From Bacteroidetes bacterium HGW-Bacteroidetes-2 (lineage in GTDB: Bacteria > Bacteroidota > Bacteroidia > Flavobacteriales > Flavobacteriaceae), in the NCBI GenBank assembly GCA_002842575.1, contig PHDJ01000020.1, positions 1-49,666 of the forward strand: a stretch of DNA of 49,666 bases. Direction: 5' to 3'. The translations under genes and the position numbers were made by a program. The notes under the pieces are model-generated. The model ran no database searches. It was not told the origin of the DNA and was given only the letters and a program-made list of their open reading frames with translations. Shown here one piece after another: positions 23,571 to 31,639 of the stretch; position 1 is the stretch's first letter; each line of letters begins with the position of its first letter.

Positions 23571-24678
23571 ATTTCACTATTTTATTTACAACTTCCTTAA
23601 TATCCAATTCATAATACATCGGCAAACGAAGCAATTTGGCAGTAAAATTATCGCTATTGATTAATGCTCTTCCATCGTGTTTTTCTATATAATATGGACT
23701 TGAATGCAGACTGATATAATGAAACACCGCTAAAATATCGTGACTTTTCAGATGCGCAATAATGGCTGTGCGTTGATTCATCGATTCACAAACCAAGTAA
23801 AACATATGGGCATTGTTTGTTGCATCATTTGGAGTGGTCATTGTTTTTATATTGTTATTAATTGCCCAATCTTTTAAATGGCTATTATAATAGTGCCAAT
23901 GTTCCAATCGCTTTTTTTGAATTTTTTCCAGATTTTCAATTTGTGCCCAAAGAAATGCCGCGGTTATTTCAGAAGGCAAGAAAGAAGAGCCTGTATCCAC
24001 CCAGCCATATTTATTGACTTCTCCCCTAAAAAATTCGGCACGGTTGGTTCCTTTTTCCCAAATAATCTCGGCCCTTTTACTGAATCTATCATCATTAATG
24101 GTGAGCATTCCTCCCTCACCAGCAATGATGTTTTTAGTTTCGTGAAATGAAAAAGCTGCCAAATGCCCAATGGAGCCCAATGGTTTTCCCTTATAAAAGG
24201 AATCCATTGCCTGTGCCGCATCTTCAATCACAATTAAATTGTATTGTGATGCCAATTGCATAATCTTGTCCATATCACAGGCAACACCCGCATAATGCAC
24301 CGGTACAATGGCTTTTGTTCTCGGCGTTATTAAGGCTTCAATTTTACTGGCATCTATGTTGGGATTGTCTTCATATGAATCTGCAAAAACAATTTTCGCA
24401 CCCTGACGCACAAACGCTACCGCTGTTGAAACAAAGGTAAAACTAGGGATTATCACCTCATCACCAGGTTGAATGTTTGCCAATATAGCACACATTTCTA
24501 ATGCATCTGTGCAGGAGGTTGTTAACAATACCTTTTTGAAACCATATTTTTGTTCAAAAAAGGCTTGGCATTTTTGGGTGAACAAGCCATTGCCTGAAAT
24601 TTTACCCGACTTTACGGCTTCCTCAATGTATTGCGTTTCTTTGCCTGTTAAATAGGGTTTGTTGAAGGGAATTTTCAT
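23560..24678 (-). CDS. wecE: dTDP-4-amino-4,6-dideoxygalactose transaminase
   Basis: 372 residues, full length for the DegT/DnrJ/EryC1 group and close to WecE/RffA throughout: P-F-N-K-P at the start, P-S-F-T-F-V-S-T-A, V-H-Y-A-G-V-A-C-D-M-D, E-D-A-A-Q (PLP contact Asp153) and F-S-F-H-E-T-K-N with the PLP lysine Lys182. It would convert dTDP-4-keto-6-deoxyglucose to dTDP-4-amino-4,6-dideoxygalactose using glutamate. The NeuD-like acetyltransferase at 27299 could act on the amino group. Two extra 5' stubs of a wecE gene lie upstream at 26040-26103 and 27259-27302. Confidence 0.9.
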   Translation of the reverse strand: MKIPFNKPYLTGKETQYIEEAVKSGKISGNGLFTQKCQAFFEQKYGFKKVLLTTSCTDALEMCAILANIQPGDEVIIPSFTFVSTAVAFVRQGAKIVFADSYEDNPNIDASKIEALITPRTKAIVPVHYAGVACDMDKIMQLASQYNLIVIEDAAQAMDSFYKGKPLGSIGHLAAFSFHETKNIIAGEGGMLTINDDRFSKRAEIIWEKGTNRAEFFRGEVNKYGWVDTGSSFLPSEITAAFLWAQIENLEKIQKKRLEHWHYYNSHLKDWAINNNIKTMTTPNDATNNAHMFYLVCESMNQRTAIIAHLKSHDILAVFHYISLHSSPYYIEKHDGRALINSDNFTAKLLRLPMYYELDIKEVVNKIVKYAE

Positions 24679-24731
24679 AAAGCATTAGGGCATTTAGTTT
24701 TTAGAACAGAATTTAAGAGAGTCATAAATTT

Positions 24732-25853
24732 TCAAACCAAAAACTCCCAGAAGTTTTCGCTAGTGACGACTTCAAATGAATAATGGGGATATTGATTGGT
24801 AAATGTTTTCGAAATTTTAGCCTTCACCTTGGGATTCCATTTTATTTCCATCGTTTTTAAAAATCCGTTTTTTTCAATAATTAAATCTATTTCTTGTTGT
24901 TCTGTGGTTCTCCAAAAATAAAATTTTTCATAGGTTTCATCATACGCTGCATTTTTTATGAGTTCATTGACCATAAAGTTTTCAAATAAACTTCCATTAT
25001 CTTTTCGAGTTTCGAAAGGCGAAAAATCGTTTATTATTGCATTTCGAATACCTAAATCGGTAAAATATATTTTTTTCCCTTTTTTTAATTCTGTTCTTTT
25101 ATTGGTATGATAGGAGTTTAAACGGTAAACAACATACGACTGTTCTAAAAGGTATATGTATTCTTCTACCGTTTCGTTTTTTAACCCAATTAACTTGCCA
25201 ATTTCGCTATAATTTACCTCGTTTCCTATTTGCCACGCCAAAGCTTTTAGTAAATCTAACATTTTTTCGGGTTTTCGCACTCCAGACAACAACAAAATAT
25301 CTTTGTATAAATAACTATCTGACAGTAGTGTGAGTATTTTTATTTCATTACCGTTGGAGGTTACAACTGCCGGATAATAGCCATAAACCAACCGATGTGG
25401 CAGCATACGAATTTCTTCTAACAAGCCGTTTTCTACCTTCATTTCTGCAAACGAAAGCGGATAGAGTTTGTGTTCAAATTTTCGTCCTGTTAGTGGTTCG
25501 TTTAGTTTGTTGCGCAACTCAAAAGCACTGGATCCCGTAGCTATTACTTGTACTTCAGGAATATAATCGGTGATTAATTTTAATTTGCTTCCTATATTAT
25601 TTATTTTTTGAGCTTCGTCAATAACAACAAACACCTTTTTTTCAAAAAACGCCTTTAATCGGGTTGAAGTGGCATTTTCAAAAATTAAATGAACATCCGG
25701 ATTTTCGGCATCTAACCACAAAACGTTTTCTTTGTCTTTCAGCAATTCCTTTATTAAAGTAGTTTTCCCAACTTGTCTTGCGCCAAGAATGATAATGGCT
25801 TTTTTTTGAAAAAACTCCTTCTCTATTATTTTTATAATGGTTCTTTCTATCAT
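24732..25853 (-). CDS. AAA family ATPase with DUF4143 domain
   Basis: 373 residues. Walker A is G-A-R-Q-V-G-K-T-T (~residues 23-31) and Walker B is V-F-V-V-I-D-E-A-Q, followed by the sensor-like A-T-G-S-S-A-F-E-L. The C-terminal part is DUF4143-like, with L-S-G-V-R-K-P-E-K, a winged-helix-like middle, and G-S-L-F-E-N-F-M-V-N-E-L plus D-L-I-I-E at a nuclease-like beta sheet. This AAA_14/DUF4143 family is widespread and scattered, with an unknown role. It interrupts the polysaccharide operon between a wecE stub and intact wecE, so it is an accessory insertion. Confidence 0.88.
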   Translation of the reverse strand: MIERTIIKIIEKEFFQKKAIIILGARQVGKTTLIKELLKDKENVLWLDAENPDVHLIFENATSTRLKAFFEKKVFVVIDEAQKINNIGSKLKLITDYIPEVQVIATGSSAFELRNKLNEPLTGRKFEHKLYPLSFAEMKVENGLLEEIRMLPHRLVYGYYPAVVTSNGNEIKILTLLSDSYLYKDILLLSGVRKPEKMLDLLKALAWQIGNEVNYSEIGKLIGLKNETVEEYIYLLEQSYVVYRLNSYHTNKRTELKKGKKIYFTDLGIRNAIINDFSPFETRKDNGSLFENFMVNELIKNAAYDETYEKFYFWRTTEQQEIDLIIEKNGFLKTMEIKWNPKVKAKISKTFTNQYPHYSFEVVTSENFWEFLV

Positions 25854-25879
25854 TTTTTTGGTAAAAATAGCATTTTATT

Positions 25880-25940
25880 CTATTGTAATATAAAATTATA
25901 TGGTTTTTTTACTATTGTAACGGGATATTATATGGTTTTT
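25880..25940. repeat. two direct repeats upstream of the AAA ATPase
   Basis: CTATTGTAATAT..TTATATGGTTTTT (25880-25908) and CTATTGTAACGG..TTATATGGTTTTT (25912-25940), 29 bp each with a 32-bp period (about three helical turns). They lie 27-87 bp before the ATPase start on its upstream side, as a pair of regulator sites would. Confidence 0.6.
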
Positions 25941-26039
25941 ATACGTGTAAAAATCATTTTTTTATTCAAAAAAGTGACTATACCTTTATGTTCCTATCAA
26001 CAAAAAAACACCTATTTGTGGACACAAATCTTGCATTAT

Positions 26040-26103
26040 TTTACGGCTTCCTCAATGTATTGTGTTTCTTTGCCTGTTAAATAAGGCTTGTTGAAGGGAG
26101 TCA
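26040..26103 (-). pseudogene. 5' stub of wecE, copy 2
   Basis: Minus-strand ATG at 26103 opens M-T-P-F-N-K-P-Y-L-T-G-K-E-T-Q-Y-I-E-E, runs to A-V-K and then meets a stop. This is the wecE N-terminus cut after 22 codons. Its ATG overlaps the TGA of the acyltransferase (ATGA), so the stub records a former acyltransferase-wecE gene order. The plus-strand sequence keeps GTTAAATAAGGCTTGTTGAA, identical to copy 3 and differing from the intact gene at two positions. Confidence 0.88.
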
Positions 26104-27207
26104 TTTCGCTTTATATTTTAAATCTTTAATTTTAATAAATTTTGATTCAAAGAATTCATAAGATATTATACTAATTAATATCGTAAATATATAACTTGAG
26201 GTATATAAGAAAATATTATATGAAATATTATTTCCGTTTTTTACTAAAAAATATTTATTTACTAAAGGGAATATTAAAAATAAAATAAATGAATGATACA
26301 TATATATCCCGTAAGAAATCTTACCTAAATAGGAAAATATTTTATTTCTAAATGCCAGTTTATTAGAAACATTTATAGTGAATAAAATTAAAAACAAAAA
26401 AAGCAGACCTAATATATAGCGATTTAAGTTTCCGGGCAAAACTATAAAGTAAGAAAGAAAAATAATTAGTATAACAATTAAAAAATAAATAAATTTAGAT
26501 TTGGTTAAATTACTAATTGTACTTGAATAATAGAAATAAAAAAATCCGCCAATTACTCCAATTCCCATAATTCTGAAATATTTTGTTAGCAAAAAAAACC
26601 ATTTATGAATTTCGATTATCGGAATGAAATATATTCCCACTAAAATTAAAATAAAAATAAAAAATGATCTTCTGCTAAAAAAAAACAACATTAAAGGCAT
26701 AATAAGATAAAATTGTTCTTCAACCCCAATTGACCATGATTGTGATGCTCCAAGAACAACCTTAGCGTATTGAGGTAAAAATAACAAATAACGAGAAATC
26801 GTTTTAAAACTATAGTTTTCCGAATCGTTTATGAGATTTAATAAACTTATATTATGCTCAAATATTGAAAAATTTGATATTAAAGGAATAACAACAAATG
26901 AAATTAACATAATAAGATAATACAAAGGCTAAATTCTAAAAATCCTTCTCATATAGAATTTGCCAATATTTATTTTACCATTGTTGCTGCTTTTTTCTTG
27001 CAGAAGCAAATAGGTTATTAAAAAAGCACTTAATACAAAAAACAAATCAACACTTGCTTTACCTAAATTGTGAATTAGAAATGAAAGATTTGCATTTGAA
27101 ACACTTAAACCATTCATTCCTTTAAATTGCTCAATATGATGGATAACAACCCCTAAAGCAGCAATAGCTCTTAATTCATTTAATCCTCCAAAATAAATTT
27201 TGTTCAT
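26101..27207 (-). pseudogene. acyltransferase-3 (OafA-like) with one nonsense codon
   Basis: The single frame of 369 codons is interrupted only by TAG at 26929-26931. Before it are 92 residues with the family start (L-R-A-I-A-A-L-G-V-V-I-H-H with the conserved catalytic-type His) and F-Y-M-R-R-I-F-R-I. After it come P-L-Y-Y-L-I-M and nine or so helices. The family reads R-I-W-P-L-Y-Y here, so a Trp TGG became TAG. These enzymes O-acetylate surface polysaccharides in the inner membrane. It is inactive unless the stop is read through or is a sequence error. Confidence 0.88.
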
Positions 27208-27258
27208 TCTTTCTTGTTGCTATTTTATTCAGCTTAAGGATTACCTATTTTTTTTTTA

Positions 27259-27302
27259 GTTTCTTTGCCTGTTAAATAAGGCTTGTTGAAGCGAATTTTC
27301 AT
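27259..27302 (-). pseudogene. 5' stub of wecE, copy 3
   Basis: Minus-strand ATG at 27302 opens M-K-I-R-F-N-K-P-Y-L-T-G-K-E-T and then the wecE likeness ends in A-rich sequence. The ATG overlaps the TGA of the acetyltransferase gene (ATGA), recording an original acetyltransferase-wecE order. The intact wecE is now 2.6 kb further downstream. Confidence 0.88.
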
Positions 27303-27931
27303 CTTATACATTTAGTTGGATTACCAACATACAATCCGCATATTGTTATATTTTTTATTACAACAGCACCAGCGCCAATTTGGGTTTTAGCTACAATTTT
27401 AATATTATCAATTATTGTTGCATTAATGCCTATAATACATTGTTCTTCAACTTTAACAAAACCTGCAATTGCAACACTTGGAGATAAAAAACAATGTTTA
27501 CCAATATAGGTATTGTGCGCTATTGAACAACTTATGTTTAAAATAGAATTATTATCTATTATTGAATAAGCCTCAATACAACAATTTGGATAAATAATTG
27601 CTCCTTCATTTATTATCGCAGTTTTATCTATCCAACTACTTGAATGAATAAGTGTTCCAAAAGGAATTTTGTGATTAAAACGTTCAAATAATTCTTTTCT
27701 TACTGCTAAATGTTTGTATCCTATTCCTATGAGAACTTCATCAAACTTATTATTTTTAAATGCATCTTCTAATTCTGATATTTTTCCTATTACTTTATGA
27801 CCAAAAACTATTTTTTCATCGGTAAAATCATCAAAAAATACAATCTCATCATACTGTTTATCTGAAATAGCATAATGAGCAATTTGCTGTCCCAAATGGC
27901 CAGCTCCTAATATTGCGAGTATTTTACTCAT
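27299..27931 (-). CDS. NeuD/PglD-type sugar O/N-acetyltransferase
   Basis: 210 residues. An N-terminal Rossmann-like domain (I-L-G-A-G-H-L-G-Q-Q, residues ~5-14) is followed by a left-handed beta-helix of isoleucine-rich hexapeptides from ~95 (I-N-E-G-A-I-I-Y-P-N, I-A-H-N-T-Y-I-G, S-P-S-V-A-I-A-G, I-G-A-G-A-V-V). The His in A-H-N-T is the usual catalytic base. Such enzymes acetylate 4-amino sugars or sialic-type acids. The overlap with a wecE start suggests the 4-amino sugar as substrate. It overlaps the upstream GT2 gene by 8 nt. Confidence 0.87.
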   Translation of the reverse strand: MSKILAILGAGHLGQQIAHYAISDKQYDEIVFFDDFTDEKIVFGHKVIGKISELEDAFKNNKFDEVLIGIGYKHLAVRKELFERFNHKIPFGTLIHSSSWIDKTAIINEGAIIYPNCCIEAYSIIDNNSILNISCSIAHNTYIGKHCFLSPSVAIAGFVKVEEQCIIGINATIIDNIKIVAKTQIGAGAVVIKNITICGLYVGNPTKCIR

Positions 27932-28850
27932 ATATTTTCTTTATTATCGCATTTGGTCTTCCTTGAACTTGCCTGAATATCTTATAAATATATATTCCTA
28001 TTATTCCGAGAAAGGTTGAAATTACTCCCAATATTAAAACATTTATTGCAACAATAGATGTCCAACCCAATTGAACCTCGTCTTGATGAATTATTTTTTG
28101 TGCTACCAAATAAACAATAAATAATGTGCTAAAAAAAGAAATAGTAAGTCCAAAATAAAACAGCCATTCTAGTGGTTTCCCAGAAAATGAAGTTATGGCT
28201 TGTAACATTAATTCTGCACGTCTTTTAACAGAATATGTGCTTGCTCCTTTTCTTTGCCCTTTTTTTATAGGCAACCCTTTTTGGTTAAACCCAACCCAAT
28301 ACATCATTCCTCCCAAAAAAACATTTGCATCTTGTAAGCGCAGTAGAGATTCAACATATTGCTTAGTCATTAATCGCTCTGTAAGGATATTATGTGGGAT
28401 TTTTGTGTCGGATAGTTTATTAATCAATACCCAAAAAATACTTCCTGCAAATTTCTCTAAAAAATTTCCTTTCCTAACTTCCTGATAACCGTAAACAACG
28501 TCAAGTGAATTGTCGCTATTCATTTCATTATAAAAATCTACTAAAACGCCTGGCGGTGTTTCTAAATCATTGTCAATCAAAAAAACATAATCACCACTAG
28601 CATAATTTAATCCTATTTGTATGGCATAATGGTGACCAAAATTTCGAGATAAATCTATTAATTTAATTTGTGGAATTTCTTTTTTCTTTTCAATAAGATA
28701 TTGTATAGAATTGTCTGGAGATCCATCGTTTACAAAAACTAACTCATAATCTAAACATTGTATTTGATTCAAAGCAATTTGAATTTCTGAGATAAATTGC
28801 TCTAAAAAGATTTTAGATTTATATAATGTTGTGACGATTGATATTTTCAT
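27924..28850 (-). CDS. GtrB/DPM1-like polyprenyl-phosphate glycosyltransferase (GT2)
   Basis: 308 residues. The GT-A domain has I-S-I-V-T-T-L-Y-K-S-K, L-V-F-V-N-D-G-S-P-D-N-S and V-F-L-I-D-N-D-L-E-T-P-P. Two C-terminal membrane helices (~230-255 and ~265-290) and the basic R-Q-V-Q-G-R-P-N end follow. This layout belongs to enzymes that load a sugar on undecaprenyl phosphate (GtrB, ArnC). A GT-C enzyme, perhaps the one at 22347, would use such a donor. It overlaps the acetyltransferase start and lies 27 bp after wbqC. Confidence 0.88.
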   Translation of the reverse strand: MKISIVTTLYKSKIFLEQFISEIQIALNQIQCLDYELVFVNDGSPDNSIQYLIEKKKEIPQIKLIDLSRNFGHHYAIQIGLNYASGDYVFLIDNDLETPPGVLVDFYNEMNSDNSLDVVYGYQEVRKGNFLEKFAGSIFWVLINKLSDTKIPHNILTERLMTKQYVESLLRLQDANVFLGGMMYWVGFNQKGLPIKKGQRKGASTYSVKRRAELMLQAITSFSGKPLEWLFYFGLTISFFSTLFIVYLVAQKIIHQDEVQLGWTSIVAINVLILGVISTFLGIIGIYIYKIFRQVQGRPNAIIKKIYE

Positions 28851-28877
28851 TTGGTTATTTTAACAGAAAAATATTAA

Positions 28878-29555
28878 TTAATATTTTAAAAAACTTCTTG
28901 CATTTGGCCCTTCATTAAATATCAAATCTAAAATAGAAACTCCGTGTTCGAATGGTGGATAAAGTTGATTATATTCTTTATAATTATTATAATCCATCCA
29001 TTCTAGTTCAATATTATTTTCGCTAAATAAAGCTTCATTCATGTAATTTTTTGCAGCTGGACCACTTATATATTTAGTAGCATTGAGCTTTTTACAAGCA
29101 TCCATTAAACGGCCAACCTTGTCACCTTCCAATTTTAGTTCTCTTGAATCAATAATTTTGGTTTTAATTTCACAAATTTCACAAATTTTCTCAATAAAAA
29201 GTCTGTTTATTTCACTGAGATTGGTTAATGGAGTGTCATAAACTTCAAAAATAACATCCTTAAAATCTTTAAAATAGGTTGACTTTCCATAATTGGTTTG
29301 TATAGTGCTTTTGTGCTTTTTTGACCAATTGTTAAATGAAATATTAGTTTCAAAAATTTTTTGATTTAAATTTTGTTGCCTAACTGGAATAGAAAGCCAT
29401 TGTAGACCCTCTTGTGTTTTAATTAAATTTCTATTTCGCCAATCATTTTTTGTAAACTGAACCTCATCATAGATCACAAAAACATCTGATTTTGCAATAA
29501 TATCAAAATAGCCTTTCCAAGGGATATAATTTGATTGTAGTATAGAAACTGTCAT
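28878..29555 (-). CDS. wbqC: WbqC family protein
   Basis: 225 residues covering the WbqC family from end to end: Q-S-N-Y-I-P-W-K-G-Y-F-D, then Y-D-E-V-Q-F-T-K-N-D-W-R-N-R-N, I-S-G-P-A-A-K-N-Y and H-G-V-S-I-L-D-L-I-F-N. Members occur in O-antigen and capsule clusters and are thought to help attach unusual acyl or amino-acid groups, but the reaction is not settled. Its ATG overlaps the TGA of a truncated upstream frame (29552-29554), so it too was coupled to a gene now lost. Confidence 0.9.
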   Translation of the reverse strand: MTVSILQSNYIPWKGYFDIIAKSDVFVIYDEVQFTKNDWRNRNLIKTQEGLQWLSIPVRQQNLNQKIFETNISFNNWSKKHKSTIQTNYGKSTYFKDFKDVIFEVYDTPLTNLSEINRLFIEKICEICEIKTKIIDSRELKLEGDKVGRLMDACKKLNATKYISGPAAKNYMNEALFSENNIELEWMDYNNYKEYNQLYPPFEHGVSILDLIFNEGPNARSFLKY

Positions 29556-29770
29556 TTATTTAGTGTTATTAGTACCATCGTTTTATAAACCGGATTTACA
29601 AATGAAATAACAGGGTTCACTTCCTTCATCCATATTTTATTTACAATAATTTTTAAAAGTATCCATAATATTTGAATTGAATGCCAATTCCATAAAAGTT
29701 TCCACTGAAAATTCCAGTAAATAGAAATTATTTTCCTAACCTTAATTTTAAATAATTCACAACCATTTTA
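29552..29770 (-). pseudogene. 3' stub of an unidentified gene before wbqC
   Basis: An open minus-strand frame ends at TGA 29552-29554, overlapping the wbqC ATG. The last ~55 residues (Y-W-N-F-Q-W-K-L-L-W-N-W-H-S-I-Q, then K-I-I-V-N-K-I-W-M-K-E-V-N-P) look coding and membrane-associated. Upstream the frame runs into a GT4 C-terminal remnant in another frame near 29728, so the joint is near there. I do not recognise the family. Confidence 0.5.
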
Positions 29771-29808
29771 TCGAAGGTAAAATTTTCCTTAATTAATTTA
29801 CGGGTATG
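29728..29808 (-). pseudogene. GT4-type C-terminal remnant, second copy
   Basis: The minus-strand frame reads H-T-R-K-L-I-K-E-N-F-T-F-D-K-M, then N-Y-L-K-L-R-L-G-K and a stop. It is homologous to the remnant at 22163-22236. Only the last helix of the enzyme is kept. It lies between hipA and the stub before wbqC. The remaining gap to hipA holds nothing I can name. Confidence 0.65.
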
Positions 29809-29903
29809 AATTGTCAACTTTTGTAATTTCTATTATTCCTCTGTCATTTACAAAATTCAAAATACATAAGTAAACGTAACAAATAGTTAGCATATCTATC
29901 GCC

Positions 29904-31139
29904 TTATAATTTAGAAATGCTTTGTATATTTTTTTTGATAAAAAGCATCGACTCTTTTGTAACAGCAGCATTATTAGCGTGATGCATCCAGTTAGCAACG
30001 GCATTTTCAACTTCTTCTATCACTTCATTTGCCTTTTTAAATTTAAAATGATTTGCTAAGGCCATTAAATCTGATTTTGTTGGGTTTTTACTTTCTCCAG
30101 AAATCATCATACTATGAAAACCGTGAGATGAGTTAGAAAATACAATATCATAGGCAGGTGCTAACTGCCATTTTCCTTGAGCATCCATTAAATAAGAAAT
30201 GTTTTTGCTGTGATCGTCTCTATTATGGGCAAAGACATTGAAAGCAGCCAATCTCAAGATTTTTTCGTGGGCAATTATATCTTTCTCTAATTGAAAACTT
30301 GCTTCCATTAAATGCCCATAATCCATCGTGCTCCATCTAAAATCATCATTTAATAAACCAGCTGCCGAATGTAAATGCAATCGGTTATTGAAAGTTCTGT
30401 CAAATCTTTTGGTTCCAAAAAATAATTTTCCCGAAATACTTTTAAACAACCTACAAGGATTCATCACAATTCCGGCTTCTAAAGCCATTGTATGATAAGC
30501 ATATTCTATTTGAGCACTATCTGCTCTGTCATTTGAAGAAGGAAACTTTATTAGCCAATGTTCATATCCTTTGGGAAGCATTTCAATGCCATAGATCAAA
30601 TGCTCCGTTTCGGGATTATAGCCAACGATTATTTTTGGACGCGCGCCACCAGAAGAACCTCCCATTTCATAAAGTTCTTCTAATATCAAAGAACTATCTC
30701 CGTTTAAAACCACCTTCATTTCTTTGAAAATAGCATCTAATTCTAATTGTAATTTCTCTTGAATTACTGATTCAATTTCAGGTCGATAACTTAATGCGCC
30801 CATCCCTTTTGAGCCCACATAAGACAAGCGGTGCAGTGGCGTTACTGTTTGAATTAACACCCCTTTTTTAGCCAACGCTCTATCTAAAAGTAAACGACCC
30901 CAACCATCGGGCAAGGAATCTGAGAAAACACCAAACAAACCTTCGAAAGGATTGGGAAGAGCCGTATAAATAGTGTCTTTTAAAGGCAAATGAAAAGGTG
31001 AAATTTCGAGTCCTAAAGCAATAAAATCAAGATCATATTTAAAATAGATTGTTTTATGGTCTTGCACCAACTCACCAACTTTAATTTCCTTGTCTCCAAA
31101 ATTAATAGAAACAATTATTTTTTGAATGGATTGCCTCAT
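29904..31139 (-). CDS. hipA: HipA-family serine/threonine kinase toxin
   Basis: 411 residues, full length. N-terminal couple_HipA region: F-E-G-L-F-G-V-F-S-D-S-L-P-D-G-W-G. ATP-loop region: M-G-G-S-S-G-G-A-R-P-K. Kinase core: F-N-V-F-A-H-N-R-D-D-H-S-K-N with the catalytic D/N residues, and L-A-P-A-Y-D-I-V, the metal-binding DFG equivalent. HipA kinases typically inhibit translation by phosphorylating aminoacyl-tRNA synthetases. The start overlaps the hipB stop (ATGA). All catalytic residues are visible. The pair sits in a joint of the polysaccharide locus between gene stubs. Confidence 0.93.
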   Translation of the reverse strand: MRQSIQKIIVSINFGDKEIKVGELVQDHKTIYFKYDLDFIALGLEISPFHLPLKDTIYTALPNPFEGLFGVFSDSLPDGWGRLLLDRALAKKGVLIQTVTPLHRLSYVGSKGMGALSYRPEIESVIQEKLQLELDAIFKEMKVVLNGDSSLILEELYEMGGSSGGARPKIIVGYNPETEHLIYGIEMLPKGYEHWLIKFPSSNDRADSAQIEYAYHTMALEAGIVMNPCRLFKSISGKLFFGTKRFDRTFNNRLHLHSAAGLLNDDFRWSTMDYGHLMEASFQLEKDIIAHEKILRLAAFNVFAHNRDDHSKNISYLMDAQGKWQLAPAYDIVFSNSSHGFHSMMISGESKNPTKSDLMALANHFKFKKANEVIEEVENAVANWMHHANNAAVTKESMLFIKKNIQSISKL

Positions 31140-31426
31140 TTTCGCGTTGTATTGCTAAATAATTTTTCTATTTTCCCTAAATCAGCGTCTATTAAAAAAA
31201 CGGTATTAAAATCGGCTAATCGATTAAAAAAGTACGCTAACTTCAATAAAGATTCTAATGAAATTTGCCCTGTGGTTTCAAAACGTTTGATGCTTCCAAA
31301 AGACACTCCCGATTTTTTAGCCAACTCCAGTTGCGAAATACCGTGTTTTTTTCGAAGTAGTTGGTGTTTACTTACCAACTCATTCATAACCGATGTGGGC
31401 GTTTTTATGATACTAAATTGTGACAT
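31136..31426 (-). CDS. hipB: HipB-type antitoxin (XRE HTH)
   Basis: 96 residues. The HTH is I-S-Q-L-E-L-A-K-K-S-G-V-S-F-G-S-I-K-R-F-E, followed by G-Q-I-S-L-E-S-L-L-K-L-A. A C-terminal extension would contact HipA. Antitoxin-first order with a 4-nt overlap is typical of hipBA. It should repress its own promoter through AT-rich inverted repeats just upstream. Confidence 0.9.
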   Translation of the reverse strand: MSQFSIIKTPTSVMNELVSKHQLLRKKHGISQLELAKKSGVSFGSIKRFETTGQISLESLLKLAYFFNRLADFNTVFLIDADLGKIEKLFSNTTRK

Positions 31427-31445
31427 AAATAGCTAATATACTATA

Positions 31446-31492
31446 CAAATATAGGTAAAAACAAGAATTATAGATAATATATTATACATAAT
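31446..31492 (-). promoter_or_regulatory. hipBA promoter and AT-rich operator-like repeats
   Basis: CAAATATA at 31446-31453 is TATATTTG on the coding strand, 19 bp before the hipB ATG. ATAATATATTAT (31473-31484) upstream of it is a perfect palindrome. Together these are likely HipB sites. Confidence 0.5.
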
Positions 31493-31537
31493 TATGATAT
31501 GGGTACTTTATGCTTGTTAAGCTGAGCATTCCACCTT

Positions 31538-31639
31538 GCGCCAACAAACCAACCGCTAAGTTTTAATGCTGGTGCCTATGCCGCCGGAGCTGCCTGTTTT
31601 AGGGTGTGGGTATTCGGGGGTGAGGAAGCAGAGGTGCAT
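31538..31639 (-). pseudogene. 5' stub of the GT4 gene, frameshifted copy
   Basis: Minus-strand ATG at 31639 gives M-H-L-C-F-L-T-P-E-Y-P-H-P-K-T and the G-S-S-G-G-I-G-T-S loop, near-identical at DNA level to 22075-22150 inside the GT4 gene. A one-base loss in the A-run (31562-31566 region) shifts the frame, and homology ends near 31535. Its ATG overlaps the TAA of the preceding glycosyltransferase (TAATG), which records a former gene order. Confidence 0.9.
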
